NCBI GenBank assembly: GCA_030435675.1
Contig: CM059621.1
Location: 7,130,001 to 7,194,000, forward strand
From: Steinernema hermaphroditum
Taxonomy: Eukaryota > Nematoda > Chromadorea > Rhabditida > Steinernematidae
DNA: 64,000 nt
Reading direction: 5' to 3'
This document shows, in pieces, positions 10,510 to 23,400 of the stretch. Made by a program: the position numbers and the translations under genes. The notes below the pieces were generated by a model. That model saw only the letters and a program-made list of their open reading frames with translations. It made no database searches and was not told the DNA's origin. Each line of letters begins with the position of its first letter. Positions within the stretch are counted from its first letter, which is position 1.

Positions 10510-12192
10510 ATGGCAAAACGACCAGTTGGGTCGAAAGGCGCAACTGTCGACGCGAAGAAGAAGATTCCGTCGGCTCCTGTGAAAAAGGACAAAGGAAAGG
10601 TCGGAAAGTGAGTTTGTCGGGCCTGAGAACGTCTTCTTTACGAAAACTGCTTTCAGAGCCGCACAGAAGAACTCGCAGGACAAAGCTGCGCAGAAAGACG
10701 AGGCGCCGAACCAGTGAGTAGGCGGAGAGCTGAGCCTTCTGAAGGCATGTTTCAGATCGGCGAAGACCGTGCAGGATGACAAATCGAAGATGGCCAAGGA
10801 TGCCCCGTCAAAAGAGAAATCGATCAGGGAGGCTCGTGTGAAGGAGAAAACGACCACGACCAAGCAGCCTTCACCGAAGGAAAAGCCGAGCAAGGAGAGT
10901 CCCTCGACAGAAGAGTCGAATCAGGACAGCACTTCGAAGTCGCTAATGAGCAAAAGGAAGGCCAAGGGCGAGATTTCAAAGAAGGTACTGTAGCTATAAA
11001 TGGCAGGGTAGGGAGTTAGAGAACACATTTAAGCCGCTTGCGGATGTGGCCGACGATCCGACGTTGTGCATCAATGACGGTGATACTGAGGATCCGCCGA
11101 TTGCAACCGTGCATCTGCACACCGGTGATGTGGTCACAATCACGGACAAGGAGTTTCACGTGGACAAAATGCTTACGACCGGGCTCGTTGGACAGATCTA
11201 CGTAGTGACTCAAACGTCTTTGAAGGGGCGAAAGCAGTACGCGCTGAAGAGTGAGGACATCAGCTACAGAGGAAAGCGTCTTCGGGTAAGTTGATTTATT
11301 GCCTCTTCGATTGAATCCCATATTTCTGCTTCCAAAATAACCACGTAACAAAATAACCATTTTAGAACGAAACATCTTTTCTGAAGGCCCTGATGGAAGT
11401 CGGAAAGCCGAGTCAGCTTCCAATGCTCTGTTCAAATGGTCGCAACGAACTGTGTCGTTTCATAGTGACAGATCTGGTGAGGAGGATTTTCGCTCTCCAA
11501 ATTAACGTCATTCTCTGTTATTTCAGTATGGCGACAACCTCCGCGATCTGCACCAAAAGAACCGCTTCTCCCTCGCCACTTCTCTTCGTGTTGCTTTCCA
11601 CACTTTGGAGGCGATTTGCGAGCTCCACACGATTGCTCATTACGTGCATCGGTGCTTGGCACCATCGAACTTCTGTGCCTCGACTCGCGATGCCACTAGC
11701 CCCTCCGTTGCACTCGTTAACTTTGCAATGGCTAAGAAGTTTCGCGGAGAAGACAAATCGAAGGGGAAGACGCGCTGTCGCTTCTTCGGGAACGTTCGGT
11801 ACGCATCAAGAAATGCGCATTTGATGAAGGACCGCGGCCGAAAAGACGATCTGGAATCCTGGCTCTACATGGTACTTGATTTCTGCGACGACAACGCACT
11901 TCCATGGAATCACTACTCTGACAAGACGGAAGTCTATTACGGCAAGGTTAACCTCTTCGATGATCGTGAGTGCATGTTCTAGGATTACTTATACAATGAG
12001 TGTTTAGCAACAGCGCACCTGAAGATCTTGGAGCATGCAACCCAATGGAGCGGTGTTGCGGCGACGATAAACAAGATGGATGAAAACGAAGCACCTGACT
12101 ATCGTTATTTCCGCAAAAGACTGGATGAAGCGAGCTCCAAAAGCAAGATCAACCTCAACGGAGCCATCCAATGGAGTGAAAAGAGAAAGTAA
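10510..12192 (+). CDS. CK1/TTBK-like predicted pseudokinase
   Basis: Seven exons. The first about 140 residues are Lys/Ser/Pro low-complexity sequence, split by 44-50 nt introns; a kinase fold of the casein kinase 1/tau-tubulin kinase type follows. The beta-3 lysine is present (QYALKSE), and the helix-C Glu is plausible in NETSFLKAL. The catalytic loop reads HRCLAPSNF where the family has HRDxKPSNF, so the catalytic Asp is Cys. The DFG motif reads NFA (ALVNFAMAKKF). The downstream TTBK signature is kept: FFGNVRYASRNAH, RGRKDDLESWLYM and LPWNHYS. This points to a folded but phosphotransfer-inactive protein, perhaps a scaffold. It ends at TAA 12192, tail to tail with ubiquitin-S27a. Confidence 0.85.
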
Positions 12193-12248
12193 AAAGATCA
12201 ACAAATTTTATTGAGTCAAACAATAACAAATTATGGTGGGTGCAGAGT

Positions 12249-13930
<1,682 letters not shown>

Positions 13931-14406
13931 TTAGTATCCGATGCTCTTGAAGTAGTCAGCGAGGGCTCCGGTCGTCGCACTGCAGCTTTCGGGCTGCACT
14001 CCGGCTTCGTAGATGGAGATTATGACAGCTGTAAATGTAGGAATCAGTAATTTAGCGATTTATCATCGCCTTAGTCACCCTTGCTCGTTTTGTAGATGAA
14101 GAATCCGTTTGAGGCCTTCTTTCCGATGATGCGCTCGTCGTCGACGCGAAGAACAAGGTACTTCTCGCCCTCGAAACGAAGTCCTGTTCCGAGCAGAGCA
14201 TCTGCGGATTGGAATCCCTTCGCTGCCGCGGAGGCTTCCGCCTCAGTGATCTGTTTGAGAATGCCAGATTAGCAGTTGACTCTTGGATTAGTTACCTTGA
14301 AGTTCTCGGACTTTCCCCAAACGGCTCCGTCGAGTCCGCAGATTGCGGCCTTGGAAACGTTGCCGGAAGCGATAAGGTTGTTTTGGACGAGATCGGGCCA
14401 GGACAT
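13931..14406 (-). CDS. Profilin
   Basis: Three exons (14296-14406, 14079-14250, 13931-14028, read leftwards) encode 126 aa, the usual metazoan size. The start MSWPDLVQNNLIASG is the standard profilin N-terminal helix with its conserved Trp. GLDGAVWGKSENF, the middle strand region (FEGEKYLVLRVDD) and the C-terminal helix (TTGALADYFKSIGY) all fit. Profilin binds monomeric actin, promotes nucleotide exchange and delivers actin to formins and poly-proline proteins. An upstream in-frame ATG exists, but the family start is at 14406. It is divergent from SNAPC4. Confidence 0.95.
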
Positions 14407-15221
14407 ATCGACGGCAGGGAACGGATACTGAAACGATGGTGGCGGTTTAGTGGGGGAGCGAACGTTGATCGGAATTGCTTGCATCTGGACTCGATTAAGG
14501 GATCGATGGGCGCGTTTATCGCAGCGAGTTACAATAGCTGGGAGTGCAAAGCGATTGATTGGGGCGAACTGGAGTGGACTAGAAGCTACCGTCTCTCTTT
14601 CAGCGTTTCTTCGCTTAGGGCCAGCAGAACAAATAGTAACCGGTTGCTGGAGGGTGGTTGCGAGGGCGACGTGTTCGGGCGATGTTCGCGCAAACTGTTG
14701 CATTGGCCACTGCGCCAATTGATCGGAGAAGACGATGGAGAGGATCGCCGTCGAAGACAACCTTAGGTTAGCCGCTAAGAGGGGCCAAATGCCGTCGCCG
14801 CCGAGAACTAGCCACAGGCGCGAGTGGGCGTTAACGCAGCTGTTGGTTGCGGAGGGCCACTCACTCGCTCATTCCACAAAACAATATCTTCGTAGTCTGT
14901 GAAATCCTCTGGGCTATCACTTCTCGCCTAACCAGCCTCGATGGTCCAGCGGACAGAGCACCAGAAAACAGCATATTAAAGAAAGGGCGAGGTGATTGGA
15001 ACTCATCGGATACATTTGACGATCATTAGCGAAAAAAAATGATGAAACACGTGTGGCTCTAATCGGTTGAATAAATCCAGAGGACGTGGATTGACAAGTA
15101 TACGGTAGTTGAAGTACGCATTTGTTTTCGTGCATTGCTTTCCGAAACTTTCTCGTGGTTATCTGGTGTGCTCGCGTTGTATTCATAAATTGTTAATTTC
15201 TTCTTCGTTTTTCAGGAGGAT
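14407..15221. other. Divergent promoter region of profilin and SNAPC4
   Basis: 815 bases between two divergent starts. Open frames here (for example 14209-14766, plus) have no recognisable product. A pyrimidine-rich acceptor (15205-15215) lies just before the SNAPC4 start. Confidence 0.5.
15205..15215 (+). promoter_or_regulatory. Acceptor-like site before SNAPC4 start
   Basis: tcgtttttcag lies six bases before ATG 15222. It is a strong match to a nematode 3' splice site and consistent with spliced-leader addition. Confidence 0.45.
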
Positions 15222-18200
15222 ATGAGCTTCCCTCACGCCTCTGAAGCTCTTGATTCCGGATGGGTAAGTGACTTTCTCCATAGTATCCACTCAACGAGCA
15301 CCTTTCAGGGCGCTCTCCGAACAGGCTCTTCATCCGAATCAGAAGATGAATTCGAATACGATGATGTGGACATCGGGGACCATCCCGCTATTCACGACGA
15401 TCCGACAGTAGCCACAACCGCCGCGGAGTCGTTTGATGAAATATCTGCTCTCGTGGCGTCCGTTCCTTCAACCTCGACAGCCCAGGTTGCTCCAGTGAGC
15501 GCCGACCTCGCGCATCTCCTGGCAGTCAACGAAGCTTATCTTGACATTATTGAAAACATCATAGCCAGAGTCGAAAGGGCAAAGGAACAGAATAGAACTG
15601 CTCAGGTGTGAATGCCGTTCTCAAAACTCTATTATTCGGTTTTGTAATATTTTAGCAAGTTGTAGCTGAACAACATAGGCGCAGAAAAAACAGCGTGTCT
15701 TGTGATAAAGGCTACGCTATAACCCCACACCTGCTTTTCCTACCACCGTACTTTAAGAATCACCATGGAATGGTTCCAGCGGCGAATCCGGAAGCCAAGA
15801 AAAGATTGCAAAATAAGATTTACGACCCTCTTCTAGGATTACACAGTTCTTCATGTGAGCTTCTTGGTCTGTTGCCATGTTTCTATCTTCGACGTTTTAG
15901 GGACGGCTGGTGACTGCAAGACCCTGTACAAAGCAGTGCGGCAAGAACTGATCACTTCCAGATTGGAACCGCTTAATGAGCGCAAGCAGTACCTCGCCGA
16001 TAATATTCGCCACAACGTCGTGAACGTGGATCCGGAACTTCGCGCAGGATGGATGCAGTCCCTTAGCGACGTGATGCTGAAGATCGACCACATCAAGTAC
16101 GTCTCAGTACTTGCTCTCAGCGTCATGTTCTGTTTTAAGAGCGCTGCCAGACGAAGAACTCTTTCAAGGCAACTATGACGGTGTCAACTTCGCGCGAATT
16201 GCCACACAGATGTTCCATGGATCGCGTTCTGAACTGGAGTGCAAATACAAGTGGCTGAACGAAGTGTCGCCACGCTGGTCAAAGGAGGCCTGGACTAAAG
16301 AAGAAGTAGATGAACTCCGTTCGATAACGGAAAACTCCTTTTTGAGCTGGGATGTAGTGGCAGCCAAGCTGCGAACTGGCCGAACTCCCTTCCAGTGCTT
16401 CCAGAAGTACCAGAATGAAGTGATATTCAACGAACACTTCACAAAGTCGGTGATGCAGCGTTATAATGCGAAATTATTGTGGAGTATTTTAGGCCTTGGA
16501 CGGTGGAGGAAGACGAAAAGCTGAAATCGCTCGTCGACACCTTCCAAACGCAGCAGTACAAATGCATTCCCTTCAAAAAAGGTGATTATCCACACCGTTC
16601 ACATTGAGTAATTCGTTCATCTTCAGTTGCCTCATTCATGGAAGGGCGCACGGAACGGCAGGTCCAGCGACGCTACCATACCATCATCAGCACTGATCGC
16701 AAAACGGGTCGCTGGACCGAGGAAGAAGATTGCTACCTTCTAACAGCCGTCGATAAGTATGGCGAAAAGAACTGGGACAAAGTCGCTTCTGAAGTGAAGG
16801 GCCGTTTGGCACATCAGTGCCGCGAGCGCTACATCAACGTGCTGCACAAGAACGTCAAACACACGGAATGGACTTTGGCTGAAGACGAGAAGCTGCTATA
16901 CCTTACCGGCCTCTTCAAACGCTACAACGAGGCCCGATTTTTCATCAAAGGAAGAACGGCCAAAATGTGCAGCAATCGCTTGAAGATGCTGTTGAGATTG
17001 AAAGTTCGGGTACGCCATCTAACTGTGCTCCTTACCTTCATATGAGGCACTTTTAGAGATGCGTGGCAGAGGTTTGTGATCGAGATGGCTCGTTCACCCA
17101 AAGAAACTCGTTGTTCCTTCCTGATGGCAAAGCGCCCGACAAGCAGTTGCTGCGACCTCTTGAGTGGCGAAAGCGCACTTTCGCAGAAGAAGTTCAGAAC
17201 GTAAGTTCGCCAATTCGATGGCCAAGGTAATGAATGCTTGCAGTCATATGAGTGCATATCGGAATTCGTGAAAGCTGAACAACACGGAGCAAAACGTAAA
17301 CGTCGCCTGGAAGCGCGTCTTGGACTTGGAGGCAATGTGATCAATGAAGGTTCTGTGAAGCTTGTTGATATCTGGTGACTTTTCTGCTTTCAGATGGGTG
17401 TGAAGAACTGCGCCCTGCCCAGAAGTACTATGTCACCCATAGCGGACGTAAGGTTGCCCAGAAGAACTACAACCCGGCAAACTGCTGGGAGAGCAGCCAA
17501 ACTGCCAATCCTAATCATCCATTTCAAAGCATGACCCCCGAGGAGCAAGCCCACCTCATCGGCGCTCTTGAAGAGATCGATAAGAAATACGAGCACCAAG
17601 ACTACAAGTTGGACGACGACGCGAGAGCGGAGCTGCTACATCATCTGGTCCACGACTACATTCACGTCGATTCCGGAATCTACGAAAAGCACAAGATCAA
17701 CATTCGCCCGTCGTCCGAAGAGTTGGCAGCTCGAAATCGCCGCAGGCTGAACAGAAGGGACTATACGTGCATCGCCATCCCTAAAGACATCCCAGAGGTA
17801 GAGAGTTCAAAAGTATATTGCGCTCACCTGGTTCATTGCAGCCTGACAGAAAGATGATCGCCATGAACGAGCTCTGCAGGATGATCGCGATCTGTGAGAA
17901 AAACGATACGCGCCACTACTACCGCATCAACCGAGTGAATGTTTTGGCGGCCGAGAGCGCCAAGGATCAGTTGAAGGCGGTATGTATAACACTATACCCT
18001 ATTTCCTTCTATGCCGTCACTTTCAGATGCTCATCGACAACGTTAACGCATTCGTTCCTCGAGCGCCGCGGGTGGAACCGGTCAACATGGAGCGCATCAA
18101 AGAATACCTTGACGAAGGCGGAAATTTGCTTCCGCCGTGCGTCCCGAGCATCAACGCCTACTACAACTTCTCCACGAAATATCGAGAAATCCTGCAGAAA

Positions 18201-18959
18201 CAAGCCCAGCGTTTGTTCACTCCCTTTACCAAGGACGGCATCATCGCCGACGAAGCGGATATGCCGCAAAGCTCCGAGTTTGTACGACACAACATTCGAC
18301 TCTCGGAGGATATTGTGAACAGCACCGAGTACCAAAGCCTCAGAGTAAGTTCTGCAGTGCATCGTGCGGTCGATTAATATGAATCCTTTAGCTGCGGCTT
18401 TACGCCATGCTGCTCGTTCCTATCATAATGGAGAGGGCGATCGACACGGAAGAGAATCGCGAGACCTACCGAGCGCTGGCCGCCAAGTGGGACGAACTGA
18501 GCCGCGCAGAGATGAACAAACCCCCGGTCAACATGACCAATGAGGAGCGCGCAACCCTAGTGATGCCGAAAGAGTCGCCCGATCCAGACGCGGAGAATCC
18601 GGACGCAGCAGAGACACAATCGCAGCCCGATTGCAATAACATGATCGCCAATGAACTGCTGAGATTGTCACAAACAGAATCCTCTGAGGGTGCGTAGAGG
18701 TATATAAACGTGTTCATTCAAGCGTTTCCTTTCAGAGATGACGCTGTCCCAACTTGTGGCGCAGGTGAAACGGCGCTCCACACGAAGATCCTACCAGAAA
18801 CTACCCTCGACGAGCAAAGCACGTCAGTGCAACGCGGCCCCTTCGCAGGCCGCCGGCATAAGTAGCAGCTCGAATCCTGTAGACGGTGTGGAGCGTTCGC
18901 GACGCATAGACGCGACGATAGACGAGGTCGTCAAACGGGTCATGAGTAGCGACAAATGA
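15222..18959 (+). CDS. snpc-4: snRNA-activating protein complex subunit 4 (Myb repeats)
   Basis: Largest subunit of SNAPc, which binds the proximal sequence element and drives transcription of snRNA genes (and spliced-leader and piRNA genes in nematodes). About 13 introns of 40-60 nt interrupt roughly 1,000 codons. After an acidic Ser-rich N-terminus comes the conserved stretch KRLQNKIYDPLLGLHSSS, then successive Myb/SANT repeats with spaced Trp residues: RWSKEAWTKEEVDEL, PWTVEEDEKLKSLV, GRWTEEEDCYLLTAV with NWDKVASEVKGR, and EWTLAEDEKLLYL. The C-terminal half is helical and acidic/basic with no domain I recognise. Splicing at 16443-16491 restores the third repeat in frame. AATAAA lies at about 19019. 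Confidence 0.88.
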
Positions 18960-20489
18960 TGTAACAACTAGACAACGTGTTAGACACTCACTAAACAGAT
19001 AACTTATAATATGTGTGTAATAAAGATATCGGGTACAAGACCTTTCCAGCGTGTTCGCCGAGCGGAGATTAAGCCTCCAAAGTGCATTACTGCCTCCTCA
19101 GGCGCGCGACGTTCCCTACCTAACGAGTGTCATCCCGCTGGGTTGTCAAGGTGACACCCGCTTCCCCTCGGTCGCTCCTTCTAACGAACCGTCTCCTCCG
19201 CTTCCGCAGATCGATTCTGCGATTCATCGGACCCCTTCGAGGAGACCTTCCCTAGCTACCGTAATCCCTGATCGCCTCAATAGAAGCTCATTAGCGTGCG
19301 AAGACGCTGATTGCGCTGATTGGCACCTTCGGCGGCGATTAGCGGCGTCCACCGGCGGCTGTTTTCGTCGCCAAATTATAGACCCTAATCCCCGGCGGCG
19401 CTTCTCGAGTTGTTCGTCCGCACTTTGAAGAGCGCAGGTTCTGTGGTTAGGCGCTGTGGCGGTAGTGAGTTCCTGGCGTGGCTGTAGATGTCGTTGGGAT
19501 ATTTATTTTCATGGGATATTTCAGATTAGAAGAGTAGCATTGAACTTGAAGCCGCTCCAAAAAGTTGAATTACCTAACTTTCATGTCTGTCTGAAATTAG
19601 AGACAGTCTGAAAAGTGTATTACATTCGTTTTAAGTGAGGAGGTCAACCGGTTGCAAAATCACACACTGTCTACATTCTAGACGGCTCCGAAAGATCGAC
19701 CGGTTCAATTACGTCAGATGAGACGGATAATTGGACTGCTTGGACTGGAGTCTAGACAGTAGACTCTAGAGTGGCTGGAGGAGTCTGAACAAGACCAAGA
19801 GTCTTACGTCAGGCTTCCTGTCTCAGTTTATCCAAGATTGATTTCAGTTAGGTTAGGTTTCCAAATATCACGTAACGTACTTTCCGCGTGACATACCATG
19901 TACCGAAGCACTTTCGGAGCACGCCTCTAGGTGTGTTCTTGTCGACTTTCTTGGTAACGATTAGTCGATTCTCCAAGCACGACCAAAGAAGAGGAACTTG
20001 TGATGCGGTGCGCTTTTCAAAAACTAAACAATATCGTTTTTCCCTGCGTACTTCACGTCAAAACACCGTACTTTTGGCGTAGCGAACTAGGCGGTATTTA
20101 GGCGTAGTGTGTGACGTGGGCGCTAATTGCGGTTCTTCTCGTGAGTTTGGAGATTAGGTTCAAGCGGCAAATGAGTGTTTCCGAAAATAGAGCACAAATA
20201 AGAGGGATTAGGGTGTGATTTGCTGTGGAGACATTCGTTAGCCTCTGCTTCGCATTCCTTTAGGGTTTCGATGAAGTTTTTGGCGTGCTCTGTGAAGGTG
20301 TCGCTTCAGATCGAGCTTTGAGATCGTTTTTGAGTTGCTGTGGATTACTGTGATGATCGATCGATCCTTCAGGGCAGACGACACAGCCCAAAACCTACTT
20401 CCCCCACCATTTTCATGAAAACAACGGATTATCCGAGATGACGAAGAAGCTCTCCTTCTCAACCGTCTGACAGTCGACGCCCAACATCC
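18960..20489. other. Intergenic region without a supported gene
   Basis: A GC-rich part (19050-19440) carries a 125-codon open frame with no recognisable domain or splice structure, so I do not call it. The rest is AT-richer and featureless. The unseen first exon and promoter of the guanylyl cyclase gene probably lie near the right end. Confidence 0.45.
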
Positions 20490-20492
20490 GAA

Positions 20493-23400
20493 GTGACCGA
20501 TCCCAAGTGGCGCCCCTTTCGGCGGACTCCGCCGAGGTCGAACACAATTGCCGCCATCCAGAAACGCCGGAAGGCGTTCGCCCTGTGTGGCGGAGCGCTC
20601 GTCGCCCTCCTCGGCTGGATTACGGTAGCCCAGGGGGTGCACGAGGTCCGCGTGGGGCTTGTGGTCGACCATGACAAACTGGCCGACGGGAAGACCTTCT
20701 TCGAGCGTTCCGTCAGCGAGATCCAGAGTAGGAACACTGCCAAGGAGTACTCCTTTAGGTACAGACCGACCATACCCTGTGCCTACCGTATCCAGTTCAG
20801 AGTGCTCACCGATGAGAAACGCGGCTGTGGAGTGGATAGGCAGCAAGGCGACGGCGCCTTCGTCGCCGCCAACCTTTACTTCAGGCAGAAGATTACGAGT
20901 TTATTTGGACCTATGTGCCATTCAGGTGCGCCCCACACGAGTCCTCCGGCGGTACGGTAGTTTAGATCTGGAAATCACGGGTAGGCTCTCCAACCAGTGG
21001 AACATCATCCAATTCAACTTCTGGCGCGACCATCACATGGACATCGACCTGCAAACGGTGGTGCAGATGTCCACGAGCTCGGCCGTCAACTTCGCCGTCA
21101 ACCTGGCCACACTCCTCAATTCGCTCAACTGGAACAAGGTGGGTGGGCCTGGGGTGCTCGACGTTGGGTTCTACTACTGGTAAACCAAGGGTTGATCCAC
21201 AAAATGACCCCACAGGGCTTGCAAACGAGACAGAAGAGTCTACGTGACTCTGTTCGACTGGTCTCCGAGGTAAATGAGACAGAAAAGTCTGTCTACCTGG
21301 CCCGATGCGACCGGCCTCCCACTCCATTCCTTGTTCGGGATGGATTCATAGACCCGAGACCCTGTAGAACGACAGACTCTCGTCTAGATCGCCCTGTTCA
21401 CCTGCGAAAAGTGCGACGACGAGGACCTGACCCAGAATCGGCTCCAAATCGTCAGACGCGTCCTCGACAGCCGCGGAATGCAGATCGTGCAGAAGTGCGA
21501 TCTGACGCCGCAGCAAATGGCACAGCCGGGCGTGCTTGCCGACATTCTGAACAAGACGAAGCTACAGATGAGAAGTAGCGTACTGTATTGCTTCTGGGCC
21601 CTGACGCGTCCGTTTAGTTATGGTACCCTTCTTCGGGAGAGACCTCACCCACTACGGTACTTTCGTGGAAGCGGTGAAGATTTCGAAGCTCGACCCGGAG
21701 CAGTATGTGACGATTCTGACGGTTTTCTACGACAAGGTGAACATCACTCTTCCGTGGATGAACGGCGACCAGGTGAACGAGACGGTCAAGGAGAGTTTCG
21801 ACCGCTCGATCGTGGTGGGTGTGGCCGAACACGTGTGTTGAATACCGTAACCGCGTTCAGATGGTGAATGAATACTATCACTCTCCGAAAGCGGTCGAGT
21901 TCATCCGGACCCTTTCCGCGCAGGACCCGGTGAAGGCGCTGGGCTATCTGCAGCTCTACGAATCGATCCACGTCGACCTAACCATGCTGGAGAAGGCATC
22001 CAACGCGTCGGGCCAGCCGGAGATCTTTCGGAACGGTTCCTTCATCCGCGGCATGATGCGGAACCTCGAGGTGGAGGGACCCTTCGGTCCGATCTACTTG
22101 GACAGCAACACGCAGCGTCTCTCGCCCTTCGCCGTCTACTACGTGGAGCCGAAGATTGCGCGTCCGGTGCCCTTCGTGACCATCCGGGTGGAGACGTTCG
22201 ACGCGCACACGGGCGAGGAGCTGGTGAACCTCGGCTCTGTCGGTGTCAACTCAAACGTCTCCCTGATGGCCGACATCCCGCCGGACATGCCCACGTGCGG
22301 GTTCAACAACGAGCTCTGCGACCAGTCGGGCACCATCATCGTCATCGCCTCCGTCATGGCCTTCGTCGTCGCCTCCATCATCATGTTTATCATCTTCCGC
22401 AAGATGTGGGTTCTTCAGGGGTGCTCTAGGCAGTCGGCTTCGCTTTCAGAAAGACGGGCGAGGCAAAGAACATGCCCTGGGCACTGCCGGCCTCCTCGAT
22501 CCGCAATCAGTGCGATCGGAACGGATCTTCTGTAAGTGAGGTAGTTCTTACTGATTTTCTGGAGGTGGGATGGAATCATACAGTAGATAGAGGCCCATTT
22601 GCATATCCAAATTACATTGGGTTGATTATGTTTCGTCTACCACCGGTCATCCAGGGGTTAATCCACCAAATAACCCCACAGGGTTTGCAAACGAGACAGA
22701 AGTGCCCCGTGACCCAGACGACCGATCGGTCTCCCCCTTCAATTCCTTCTCCGAATGAGACAATGATAAATGAGACAGAAAGTCTGTCTATTTGGGACCA
22801 GTCTCGCCCCATCTCTTCCAAACGAAAAAAGAGAACTGGTCTATCACTGGTATTCTCGGGATATTGAGCGAATTCGATGCGATTCCATACTGATATTGCA
22901 GTGGAAATCGTCACTTGTTCTGTTCACAGTCAGTCCAGCGCACTCTCAAAAGGCTCAGCGTCTACACTTGGGCTTGGACCAGGTCCATGGATTAGACCTG
23001 TCCGGCCCATGCACGTTTCCTATAATTTCTACCAGGTTTCCCGGGAATATTGGTACGGCCATAGCTCACCGCCATAGACACATCGTTGCCCTTATTTCAT
23101 AAAAAGAACCCCTGACTCTGGGACTTCTAGATGTTGTCGATGGGCTCGGTGCAGAACAAGGGCTTCAGCCAGAGCGCCAACGACGCCGTTCGTTTTCGGG
23201 AGCTGGTCATGGCCGACGTTGTGCCCGCCGTCTGCGAGGTGTACGGTACCAAGGACCGCATTGTCTTCGACAAGACGGACATGATGCTCCTCTACCAGGC
23301 AAGTCCCGCCCCTCTCGGCCGTCCCGATGGCCCTCTTCAGATGAAGCAGATCGTGCACGAGAACCTGAACGTCTTCATCGGCCTCGTGACGGGCAAAGTG

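Noticed and set aside
19051..19428. 125-codon plus-strand frame in a GC-rich stretch
   Set aside because: No recognisable domain, no splice context and no matching gene ends; probably chance in GC-rich DNA.
20758..20870. Apparent frameshift in the guanylyl cyclase extracellular domain
   Set aside because: A frame reading ECSPMRNAAVEW looked like an ANF-receptor block, but the other frame (GCGVDRQQGDGAFVAANLYF) runs through without a shift and matches the family better, so no lesion is needed.
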